Assembly (NCBI GenBank): GCA_007695365.1 | Contig: REDV01000060.1 | Coordinates: 1-55,962, forward strand | Reading direction: 5' to 3' | Source of the DNA: Cryomorphaceae bacterium | Lineage (GTDB): Bacteria; Bacteroidota; Bacteroidia; Flavobacteriales_D; SKUL01 | DNA: 55,962 nt | Shown: piece by piece, positions 6,993 through 17,600 of the stretch | Layout of the letters: the number at the start of each line of letters is the position of its first letter | Position numbering within the stretch: the first letter of the stretch is position 1 | The notes under the pieces: generated by a model | The model's database searches: none | What the model was told of the DNA's origin: nothing | Seen by the model: the letters and a program-made list of their open reading frames with translations, nothing else | Made by a program: the position numbers and the translations under genes

Positions 6993-7927
6993 CTTCGCTG
7001 AAGGGTTTCGCGCACCCGTTCTCTGTCGGCAATAAGTTGTTCTTTGAGCTGCTCCATGCTGTTGAAACGCGTTTCGTTGCGCAATCTTGCTACAAAGCCA
7101 ATGCCCAATTGCTGTCCGTAAAGGTCGCCTTTAAAATCGAGCAAATGCACCTCAAGGGTAGTGGTTTTGTCGGAACCGGCGATGGTGGGGCGCATGCCGA
7201 TGTTGAGCATTCCGGCATGGTGCGTTCCATTCACGGTCACTTCTACTGCGTACACGCCATGCGCAGGAATCATCTTCCAGGGATTGTCGAGCTCCAGGTT
7301 GGCCGTGGGGAAGCCTATCTGCCTGCCCAGTTGCTGCCCGGTTACCACCGATGCAGTTAGGCGATAGTGATAGCCCAGGTAACGAGCGGCGCGTTCCACG
7401 TCACCTTCGTTCAGCGCGTGGCGGATTTTGGTAGAGCTCACGTTTACCCGGTCAATGTCCTGCGCGGGAATTTCTTCAATATCAAAGTCGTACAACGGGG
7501 CGAGCTCCTGAAGGTTTTCGAGGCTCCCTTCGCGGTTGCGGCCAAAGTGGTGGTCGTAGCCGATCACCATGTGCTTCATCCCTATTTGGCTCACCAGCAA
7601 ATCGCGCACGTAGTGCACCACCGATGTGCGCGAAAATTCGGGGGTAAAAGGGTGGATGATGAAGTGATCAATACCGGCCTCTGCGAGTAAATCGGTTTTC
7701 TCCTCAAGGGTGGTGAGCAGGCGGATATTGGTGTCGGGGCCGTGCAGCACAATGCGCGGGTGCGGATGAAAGGTAAGCACCACCGATTGGCCCTTGTGCT
7801 TTGCCGCAATTTCGGTGAGCCGGTTCAGAATGGTTTTGTGTCCGAGGTGCACACCGTCGAAAGTACCCGGCGTTACCACCGCGTGGGCCAGTGGAGCGAA
7901 GGAATCAATGCTCTGGTAAACTTTCAA
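6989..7927 (-). CDS. ribF: Bifunctional riboflavin kinase / FAD synthetase
   Basis: Makes FMN from riboflavin and FAD from FMN in the cytoplasm. 312 aa, the usual length. The N-terminal nucleotidyltransferase domain has GTFDGVHLGH at about 22-31 and GYDHHFGRNREG near 120; the C-terminal riboflavin kinase domain has GRQIGFPTANL near 200. The start is a TTG at 7927: the frame is closed by a TAA a few codons upstream, no ATG exists there, and the resulting N-terminus (MKVYQSI) is typical of the family. First gene of a four-gene operon (ribF, LRR, thiamine-binding, PnuC-kinase) with overlapping ends, divergent from atpD. Confidence 0.95.
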   Translation of the reverse strand: MKVYQSIDSFAPLAHAVVTPGTFDGVHLGHKTILNRLTEIAAKHKGQSVVLTFHPHPRIVLHGPDTNIRLLTTLEEKTDLLAEAGIDHFIIHPFTPEFSRTSVVHYVRDLLVSQIGMKHMVIGYDHHFGRNREGSLENLQELAPLYDFDIEEIPAQDIDRVNVSSTKIRHALNEGDVERAARYLGYHYRLTASVVTGQQLGRQIGFPTANLELDNPWKMIPAHGVYAVEVTVNGTHHAGMLNIGMRPTIAGSDKTTTLEVHLLDFKGDLYGQQLGIGFVARLRNETRFNSMEQLKEQLIADRERVRETLQRR

Positions 7928-7995
7928 TGCAGGCTCTGATTAAGTACTATTTAGGGTGTTTTGAAAAGACTTTGAACTGTGCGTGGTTCGTGCCT

Positions 7996-8003
7996 CAAAG
8001 TTA
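7996..8003 (-). promoter_or_regulatory. Candidate -7 box for the ribF operon
   Basis: On the minus strand TAACTTTG (8003-7996) matches TAnnTTTG, giving a leader of roughly 60 nt before the TTG start. No good -33 TTTG lies 19-21 nt upstream, so support is partial. Confidence 0.35.
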
Positions 8004-8028
8004 GAAAAACAAAATCACCCTGATTGAG

Positions 8029-9602
<1,574 letters not shown>

Positions 9603-9610
9603 TACTGCGT

Positions 9611-9847
9611 ATGCATCTTGAAATCATAAAGCCGGAAAGCAAGGTTTTTGAAGGAGAAGCTTCTTCTGTGGTGCTTCCCGGCATCGACGGTAGCCTCGGT
9701 ATCCTGAACAACCACGCACCGCTTATCACCACCCTGCGCGCCGGAACCATCGAGGTGAAAACTGCCGAAGGAAAGCAGCACAGTTTTGAAGTGAAAGGTG
9801 GCACGATTGAGATGCTCAACAATAAATTGACTGTACTGGCTGAATAA
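9611..9847 (+). CDS. atpC: F1Fo ATP synthase subunit epsilon (short form)
   Basis: Central-stalk epsilon subunit, 78 aa. It contains only the N-terminal beta-sandwich domain (MHLEIIKPE, LPGIDGSLGILNNHAPLIT region, closing near VLAE). The regulatory C-terminal helical hairpin of longer epsilons is absent, as in many Bacteroidota, so inhibition by epsilon extension is not expected. It lies 8 bp after atpD and is followed 25 bp later by an intrinsic terminator, making a two-gene atpDC operon. Confidence 0.93.
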   Translation: MHLEIIKPESKVFEGEASSVVLPGIDGSLGILNNHAPLITTLRAGTIEVKTAEGKQHSFEVKGGTIEMLNNKLTVLAE

Positions 9848-9872
9848 GCTGCACTTTCAATCTCACACATTG

Positions 9873-9905
9873 AAGGCCATCCGTAATCGGGTGGCCTTTT
9901 TATTT
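9873..9905 (+). terminator. Intrinsic terminator of atpDC
   Basis: Stem AAGGCCA (9873-9879) with TGGCCTT (9892-9898), followed by a T-rich run, directly downstream of atpC. Confidence 0.75.
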
Positions 9906-9907
9906 GC

Positions 9908-10028
9908 TTGTTAAGCGCAGCGCCTTGTTAAGCGCAGCGTCCATGTTAAGCGTAGCGTCCATGTTGAGCGTAGCGTCCTGTGTTGAGCGTAGCGTCCTGT
10001 GTTGAGCGTAGCGTCCCGCTACGCTCAA
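9908..10028. repeat. Imperfect 17-19 bp tandem repeat ending in a perfect hairpin
   Basis: Six head-to-tail copies of a unit like TGTTGAGCGTAGCGTCCTG (starts 9908, 9925, 9944, 9962, 9981, 10000), progressively diverging from GTTAAGCGCAGCG at the left to GTTGAGCGTAGCG at the right. The last copy is followed by its own inverted copy: TTGAGCGTAGCG (10002-10013), TCC, CGCTACGCTCAA (10017-10028), a 12-bp perfect stem with a 3-nt loop. It fills the gap between two convergent transcription units, each with its own terminator. Unit lengths of 17-19 rule out a conserved reading frame. Confidence 0.8.
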
Positions 10029-10043
10029 TACAAAATGACGCAC

Positions 10044-10077
10044 AAAAAAAACCGCTGACTTCTGCCAACGGTTTTTC
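10044..10077 (-). terminator. Intrinsic terminator of the sprA-tonB operon
   Basis: Read on the minus strand, AAAAACCG and CGGTTTTT pair around an inner partly wobble-paired stem (TTGGC with GTCAG) and are followed by a run of Ts, 23 bp after the tonB stop. Confidence 0.7.
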
Positions 10078-10099
10078 AGGTTGTTTAGCAACCAAATGT

Positions 10100-10768
10100 T
10101 TATTTCAGTGAGAATCGTATAGGCAGGTTGTAGCGCACTTTTACAGGTTTTCCGCGCTGCTTACCCGGCGTCCATTTGGGCATGTTTTTCACCACCCGAA
10201 CAGCTTCTTCGTCACAGCCTCCACCAATACCACGGAGCACCTGCACCTCGGTAATGTTACCTTGAGAATCTACTACGAAGGTTACGTACACGATACCGGA
10301 AATACCGGCTTCCTTGGCGATTTGCGGGTATTTAATGTTCTTACCGAGGTATTCGAAGAGCTTGGCTTCACCTCCTGGAAAGGAAGGCATTTCCTCCACA
10401 ATGGTGAAGATTTCTTCTTCCGCCACTTCCTCTTCGTACTCTTCGATGAACTCAATTTCGGTATCCTGGTCGATCTCCATGTCTTCCAGCTCGAGTTCTT
10501 CCTCAATCTCTTCGTCGTCATCTACAATTTCGATGACGGTGGTAGGAGCAGGTGGCGGTGGCGGAGGTGGTGGCTTCTGGATACTTTGTGGAATGATTTC
10601 TTCTTCAATCATATCCAGCTCCAGATCTCCAAGGCCTGTATCTACCTTATCAAAGATTTTCCATTCGAAAGCCACCAGAACGAGGGCCAGTGAGAAAAGC
10701 AGCCCCATCCACATCAACGCGGGGCGGCGTTTTTCCAAATCTACTTCCGGGTTTTTCTTCAATTCCAT
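10100..10768 (-). CDS. Energy transducer TonB with acidic linker
   Basis: Inner-membrane protein that passes proton-motive energy to outer-membrane receptors. 222 aa: a cytoplasmic start, a single transmembrane helix (about 17-36), eight prolines in a row (66-73), then a periplasmic linker (about 80-126) made almost entirely of Glu and Asp, and the TonB C-terminal domain (127-222, with SFPGGEAKLFEYL, GISGIVYVTFVVD and KWTPGKQRGKPVKVRYNLPI). The acidic linker replaces the usual Pro/Lys or Pro/Glu alternation. It lies 24 bp after the VanZ gene and ends the long operon before a terminator. Several TonB paralogues are likely in the genome, so no numbered symbol is given. Confidence 0.9.
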   Translation of the reverse strand: MELKKNPEVDLEKRRPALMWMGLLFSLALVLVAFEWKIFDKVDTGLGDLELDMIEEEIIPQSIQKPPPPPPPPAPTTVIEIVDDDEEIEEELELEDMEIDQDTEIEFIEEYEEEVAEEEIFTIVEEMPSFPGGEAKLFEYLGKNIKYPQIAKEAGISGIVYVTFVVDSQGNITEVQVLRGIGGGCDEEAVRVVKNMPKWTPGKQRGKPVKVRYNLPIRFSLK

Positions 10769-10792
10769 GCTTTCGCAGTATTTGGGGCTAAA

Positions 10793-11194
10793 TTAGAAAG
10801 TTTTTCCGGATTCCACACGCCGATAATAAAGATGATGGTACCGGTGATATATCCATGTTCCCACAAGGGCTCCGAGGGTATTGGCAACAAAATCGTACAC
10901 ATCGGCATAGCGGTCTTCGAGAAACCAGTGCTGATAGCCTTCGGTGAGTGCTCCGTACAGCACAACCAGGCCAACCCACCACCACTGAAAAGGCCAGTAT
11001 TCATCCCGGCCCGAAGACCTCCGCAAACCATGCAGAACCAAGATGCTGAGCACGGCAAACATTACAAAGTGAACCCACTTATCGAGGCTCACGGCGTGCA
11101 TCCAGCCGGCAGAGGGAATATCCTTGCCCGGGATGGAGCAAAGCACAAAGATGATTGCAGCCCATAAAGCTGCCGGCCACCAGCGCTTCAGCAT
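10793..11194 (-). CDS. VanZ-like membrane protein
   Basis: 133 aa with about four transmembrane segments and the VanZ-family features: an early SIPGKD, DKWVHFVMFAVLSIL and the acidic helix ALTEGYQHWFLEDRYADVYDFVANTLGA. VanZ homologues are polytopic proteins of largely unknown function; the founding member raises teicoplanin resistance, but most copies in core genomes are not resistance genes. It is squeezed between gcvH (6 bp) and tonB (24 bp) in the same operon. Confidence 0.85.
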   Translation of the reverse strand: MLKRWWPAALWAAIIFVLCSIPGKDIPSAGWMHAVSLDKWVHFVMFAVLSILVLHGLRRSSGRDEYWPFQWWWVGLVVLYGALTEGYQHWFLEDRYADVYDFVANTLGALVGTWIYHRYHHLYYRRVESGKTF

Positions 11195-11200
11195 TATACG

Positions 11201-11578
11201 TTATCCCACCAACTCGCGGTAAGCCGCAGCGTCCAGTAGGTCGTTGAGTTCATCGGGATTCCCAACAGAAACCTTTACCATCCAGCCATCGCCATAGGGG
11301 TCCTGGTTCACCACTTCGGGTGAGCTTTCCAGCTGGCTGTTTACTTCAAGCACCTCACCTGAGATAGGCATAAAGAGGTCGGATACTGTTTTTACAGCCT
11401 CAACCGATCCGAAGACCTCTTCGCGGTCGAGGGTTTCGCCTTCGGTTTCAATTTCTACAAACACAATATCGCCCAATTCGCCCTGGGCAAAATCGGTAAT
11501 GCCTACATAGGCCTCGTTGCCTTCGATGCGAATCCACTCGTGGTCTTTGGTGTACTTTAAATTGTCTGGTATGTTCAT
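11201..11578 (-). CDS. gcvH: Glycine cleavage system H protein
   Basis: Lipoyl carrier that shuttles the methylamine group between the P, T and L proteins of the glycine cleavage system. With the ATG at 11578 the protein is 125 aa, the family's usual length; an in-frame TTG eight codons upstream is less likely. The lipoylated lysine is K63 in the sequence [33 protein letters not shown] and the [10 protein letters not shown] segment are diagnostic. It sits 39 bp after sprA and 6 bp before vanZ; the other gcv genes are not in the window. Confidence 0.95.
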   Translation of the reverse strand: MNIPDNLKYTKDHEWIRIEGNEAYVGITDFAQGELGDIVFVEIETEGETLDREEVFGSVEAVKTVSDLFMPISGEVLEVNSQLESSPEVVNQDPYGDGWMVKVSVGNPDELNDLLDAAAYRELVG

Positions 11579-11617
11579 GATGGGTATTTTGACTTTGGGC
11601 AAATATAGCGGGAAAAT

Positions 11618-14600
11618 CTATTGCGAAAGTGTGAACCGGAGGCTCAGACCTGCATTGATGTTACTGGTGGGGAATGTGATGGTGGTTCGGGGCTGGTTCA
11701 CCATTTGGTCGTAAAACGCTCGCACCGTTAATGCTCTACTAATCAGGTAATCGGCTGCTACTTTAATGGAGATTACTTTTTGACCGGAGGTCACGAGGTT
11801 GGTCATCTCAACCATTCTGCGGGTAATCATCAGGTTGTCGCGGATGGACAAATCTACGCGGAGGGTGAGGTCGCTCTTGGGTTTCTTGCCCCCCACTTCA
11901 AAGGGTAATTGCACTTGCTGAAAGGTATAACCAATGCCCGCTACGTACTCTTCGCCGCGTATTTCGGTAACCTGGTAGTTGGCTGTACTGAGTGCGAGAT
12001 TTCGGTCTTTGCGCCATTCAAGCTTGGCGTTGAGTGAGTTGTTAAGCGTGATATCGAATCCGACCAACGGTGCGAACTGCTCTGTGATGGTAATAATGTT
12101 GATTTGTGTTTCGTGAATAAAGCTCTGCTCTTCGCTGCGGTCGCGGATGGGCGCCCCTTCGGCGGTGAGTTCAAATGCGGGGTTAGAGGTGTAACCACCG
12201 ACGGTAAGGTTGGAGCGGTATCCGTGGTTGAGCGTTACGGTGCGGAAAATTTTCTTGAGGGCCTTGATTTTGGACAATCCGTCGTAGTTAAAGTTCCAGT
12301 TGGGGTTCATCAAAGCGTCCAGAACAGAGTAATTGAGCGGATTAAGTGGCACCTCTTCAACCGATTGGCCCGTATATGCAGCGAGGAAGGCCGGAATAAC
12401 CACATCCTGCTGGGTGGGCCCGTATCCGTCGGGGAATTCTGCTCTGTCGAAAACGGGGTTGCTGAAATCACTTTGAGCCGCCAGTCGGTTAGCCACATCC
12501 CATCGGTTAAACACAAACTGGTCGAACACGTCGTTCTGGAAGTTTTCGCCATCGCGAATAAACGCTGTTCGGATGGGCAAATACGTCATGCTGAAGTTTC
12601 CCATCTTCTGGTAGGAGTCGCCCAGGTAATCCTGTAAGTCCTGGTTAAATCGGTATTTTTCCGTTGTGTTCTCAGAAATCATCCTGCTGGCCGTCACCTC
12701 GATACGCATGTTGGGTAGCGGCTCCAGGTTTACGCGCATGTTAAAGTCTTCGTTGTAATTGCGTGTTGTGGGTTCCTGCACAAAGGGATTGTCAACCAGC
12801 CAGCCCCTGCGCCCGGCATTTTGTATGAAGTTTTCATCCTGTAAACCAAAAATAAAGGCAGCCCCCGGTGCTTGGAATTGGTTATCCATACCCATCATGG
12901 TGGTTGAGCGCCCATAGCCCGGTACATAGGTACCTTCATTCACGGCGTACCGCACGTTCACATTCTTCACCGTCATGATAAGCTTGGCCCCGTAATCCCA
13001 TGGCCTTAACCGATTGGGATCCTTGTTTTTATCCTTGTCCTTATCATCCTCTTTTGGTTGGGGGGCACCCGGCCGTTGGGGCCCACCACGGCCACCTCCG
13101 GCCTGGCTTTGTGCCCTGAACTTCTGGTTCACTTTTTTGAAGTAGCCCACCTTGTTGTACAGCGAAAGGAAATTAAACTGGTGGTTGATAGAGACGTTCA
13201 TGCTGTTCTGGATGTTGTTACCCAGGGTATCCTGGGCCAGCGGTGCCCGTTGCCAGTTGTAGGTACCGGTATAGCGCACATCAGATGTCATCCAGTCAGT
13301 GAGGGGAAGCTTATCGAGCGGAAGTTTGTACGATAGATTGAACGCGTGGTTGTAATCCATGGTTTCACCAAAGTTCCGCACACTGCTCCATACGCTGTCT
13401 CGCCACAGTTGATACTCATCCTCGAACGACCTGTTTACCCTGCCCGGCGTTTCACCCACAATAGCCTGGTTGGTGGCCATAAAAGACACCCTTAGTTTGT
13501 TGGTGATGTCGTATGAGAGCTCGTAGTTTCTGAGCCAGTTAAAGGTTTTGGTGTACAGCTCGGGTTGAGGAAAGTTCGTGATCTGGGTGTTGTTGCGCAG
13601 CAGCATTTCGTTGTAGGAGCGATCTACATCTGTTCGGAAAGCCAGTTGTTTGGGACCGAGATTGATGTTGAAATCTTTGATCAGGGCCAAAAAGGGCGAA
13701 GACCTGAAAAACTTACTCTTGGCAAATGGCTTCCAGTTGGTTGGCTGATTCATATACGTATAAGCAAGCGAAGCCCGGTGGTTTCTCGTGGTGTTGTGCT
13801 GCACCTGTGCCGAGCGCATGTAAATCTCGCTGTAGCTGTAGGTTGCGGTCAGGTTTTCGATATCCCAGGGTTGTGGGTCTTTTTGGTTGTCGGGATTGCG
13901 CTCTTTCCGCACGTTGGTAAAGTTGATGCTTCGCCGTTGTTGATAATCCTGCACCCGCCTTCGCCGTTCCCTGGCCACGTCGCGGTCAAGGGTGGCCGCT
14001 ACCTCGGTTTGCTCAATATCGGGTGCAAGGGGGTCGAAACGCGGATCAGACACCTGCTCGGAATAACCGAGGTACATGGGGATTTTCACGTTGGCACCAT
14101 CGGGCAGGAGCTTACCCAATTCGAGGTTGGTTGAAATATCAAACCCGCGAGTGGTTTCCTGCTGCCTTTCCTGAACACGGCTTTCGAGGCCGCCAAAACC
14201 CGGGGTGCTGTAGTTACCGGATATGGCCACGTTACCGAGGTCGGCAAGCTTGGCACTTATCTGGCCTTGCAAGGCCCAACCCCCGGAGTTATCAAAGTCT
14301 GTCATGCGCAACTCATTCACCCATATTTCCGCACATTTGGGCAAGCCATCGTCGGTTTTCCAGGGGTTGGCGCGTGGGCCGTCTCGCTTGGGGTTTCGCA
14401 CCCCAATCATAATCATACGCACGTTGCTCAACACGGGATTTCCCACCACCGTCATCCTTCGGTCCCCATCGTTGCCGTAAAATGGAATGTTGTTGGCCGG
14501 GTGAATGCCGGTAACTACTTCATTGTCTCGCTGAAGCTTGAGCTGGAGCAGGAGGTCAAGCTCAATATCCATTTCATTTTCCTCGGGCCAAACTTCCCTC

Positions 14601-17600
14601 GGGTTTGCTATCTGATCATTCAGAGAATTGAAATCTGTGGGTAATACGGGAACCTCGTACTCGTAGAAGTTCTGGTCAAAATCGGAACCCAGACGAATAA
14701 ACACGGAGAGATCTCCAAACTCAATGGGGTCGTCCAAATCGAGCGACTCTCCGTGAATAAACATTTTGAGTCGCTTGTAAAGGCGCATGTCCACCTGGGT
14801 GGTTCGGAATGCCGCACGGGCATCTCCATCTTCCAGTCCACACACAATCAGTGCCAGAGATTGCTCATTGAGGTTGCGCAGGTTGGCAGACCCGAGGTCA
14901 ATCTGCTGTTCAATACCGGGGGGCAGCACATAGTTCACCGGCCTTCTGTCACCGTTTTCCTCAATGTTCACCGCGCCCACGTCAAATACTGTTTCGGGGT
15001 TTTCATTTACCGGCCCCTCCACCCCTTCGGAGAGGCTCATCATGTAGCGTCGCCACTCACCGCGAATCAGCTCCAGGCGCGCAAAACGCAGCACGGTGGG
15101 GTTTTCCCACTCGCGCATTACCAGGCGCATAAAACGGATGGAGCGGAAGTCTTGTATGTTCACCCTTCGGTTAAAACCCTGCACCGGCACCTTGAACTGA
15201 TACCAGGTCACTTCACGGTCATCGGAACCTCTGGTAACCAACTTATCGGTAATAAAATTGGAGCCGATCTGCATCAGGGGGTGATCGGGTGGTTGAAATT
15301 CGATGGCGTATTCAAAATAAGCTTCTGATGCATCGAGGGTCAAATCCTGGTTTACGTCTTCGGTAGAGGGCAAGGTAGTGGCCAGCGTAGGATAGGGTTC
15401 CGGAGCGTCCTGGGTTGACACCGAGTTCCCTTCCAATCCGTTGAATCGCTTGTAGCGCTCAAGGATATCCGGCGGGTTGATCACTTCGTTCTCGTAGGTG
15501 TTGTTGCGAAAGTAGAGGTAGTCGTCGTTGGCGGGGTCATTGAAAGCGCGTTGAAAAGCAGCGGGAGTTAAAAAGCCTTGAAGCTGGTTGAGATAGTTGC
15601 TGAAGTGACTGCGTTCATCGGGGAGCCCATCGCGCTGGTTGGGCAGTCCGTCGAGACCAACGTCCTGGGTTGCGTTTGAGTTGGTGGTATTGTCAAAGGC
15701 GTTTACAATACTCTGGGAAAGCGGCACACGGCCCCAGTTGGTGTAGGTGGTCACCAATCCGCCCCCGTCGTCGGATCCATCCACGGGCAACCCGTTTTCA
15801 AAGCTCATCAGTCCATCTCGAAGAATGTCCTCAGAAATGTTACCGAGGTGGATATAGAGCTTACCACCCGGGGTGGTTCCCAGAAATTCCTCCGCGTCTT
15901 CGTTAAACGGATCCATCACCCAGAACTGCACAAATTCGATGTTGGCCTGCTCAAAGTCGGTAGTGGTGAGGCTCCGCATAATACCACCCCACCGGCTGGC
16001 CGGGTCAATCAAAGAACCATCGGGGTTAATACCCGCCGAATACGCCGAACCTCCGGGCACGTCGAAGTTGTACTGACCACGTTCACTGGGGTAAAAGGCC
16101 ATGTCGAGCGTAGGAATATTGGTGGGCATACCCGCGGGGAGCTGCCTGTTGGGAAACACCTCCCGCTCAAGCACCTGGCGCTGGTAGTGCCGCAATGGGA
16201 AAATATTGTCAGGAGTTTGGGGGTCGTTTCGGTAAAAGAGCGGGTCCACAATGTGCCAACCTATGTGAGCGCGGTTGTAACCAGCCACCAAACTATCTAC
16301 AAACATAGCTTCGGGGTAGTCGGGGCTGAATTGCGGCGGACTCGCGATAGACCACGCGATAAAGTTCCGTAGGTCAATACGGCTCTGGCTGCCTTCAAAG
16401 TCATCAATGTAGGCGTTACCCTCGCTACCCACAGCGCGTGAGTGACCCGGAATCAGGTGGGCAAATTCTCCCGACATGTTGATGCTGGAGACTTCCTTGG
16501 TATTGACCAGCGGAATGGCATCAATCATTTTGGTGAGCACATTGGATTCCGTGCTGTAATTACCATCCAGACCCCAAATGGTGTTTCGCACGGGCTCATC
16601 GCCAATGTTTACCTTTTGAGTGAGCGGCCGTTCGTAGAGGTGCATCAGGGTACCTCCAAGGTGAAACTTGTCGTTGAACCGGTATTCAAACCTTTGCCCG
16701 AGGAGGGTTTTGGTTTGGATACTAAAGAGCGTATTGCTCTCAAGCTGAATTTTAATGGGCGTTTTAGACTCTAGAAGCCCGGAGTTGAGGATGCGTACAC
16801 GCCCCATGTTGTAATCCACGGTATAATCCACGTTTTCCTGCAGCATCACACCACCGGCGGTTACGGTCACCGAACCTTGCGGAATGTTCAGCGCGTTGAG
16901 CGAAATTTCATCGGATGATGCACTTTGGTAGGTACCCTGTATGGTAAAACGGTTTACCCCGGGCATAAGCTGAGCGGCTATTTTTGACGAGTCGTAAAGT
17001 GCCTGAAAAACAACCTGTTGCCTGACGGCCTCCGGCACACCCCTTTCTTCCATGGCTTGATCGAGCGTGGTACCGAATGGCTCAATGGTGGTGAAATAGA
17101 CTCTACCATTTGCCGAGTTGATGGTTCCCCCCTGTGTGGCGGCAAAATCAACAAAGTCGAATCGCCCGTCGGGGATGGCGGCGCCGTTTACGTCAATTCG
17201 GTCGAGGCCCAAAAGTTGCACCAGCGGCAAATCCTCTACCCCAGCCTGCGGTATCATGGGGATGTTGATACCCTCGGTGGGGTCATCGTACCAGATGTTG
17301 AGGATAAAGTCCTGCGGGTTGATCTGATAGGCTCCGATGGAGTACACGTTTTTCATCATCAGGTCCCACAGCGGAATGAACACGTTTGTGAGTGATGACT
17401 TGAGCAGTTTTGCAAAGAGGGCGTTGGCACCGGTGACCCCGTCGGTTGAGAGGTCTCCTACCTGGTAACGCTGGCCATCGAGAAAGTACTCGTAAGAAAC
17501 AGCAAGGCGCTCATCATTGTTAAGCGCCTGGTTCAAAGAGATAAATCCGAGTTTTGAGTTGTAGGTGAATTCGTTCTCGGTAAGACGTCGGGCATTGGCG

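Noticed and set aside
9611-9847. Truncated ATP synthase epsilon subunit
   Set aside because: Short epsilon subunits without the helical C-terminus are usual in Bacteroidota; the gene has a proper stop and terminator.
9900-10091. Minus-strand frame of 63 codons with an internal repeat (ATLNMD)
   Set aside because: The repetition comes from the DNA tandem repeat, whose unit length (17-19 bp) does not keep frame. No start signal or family.
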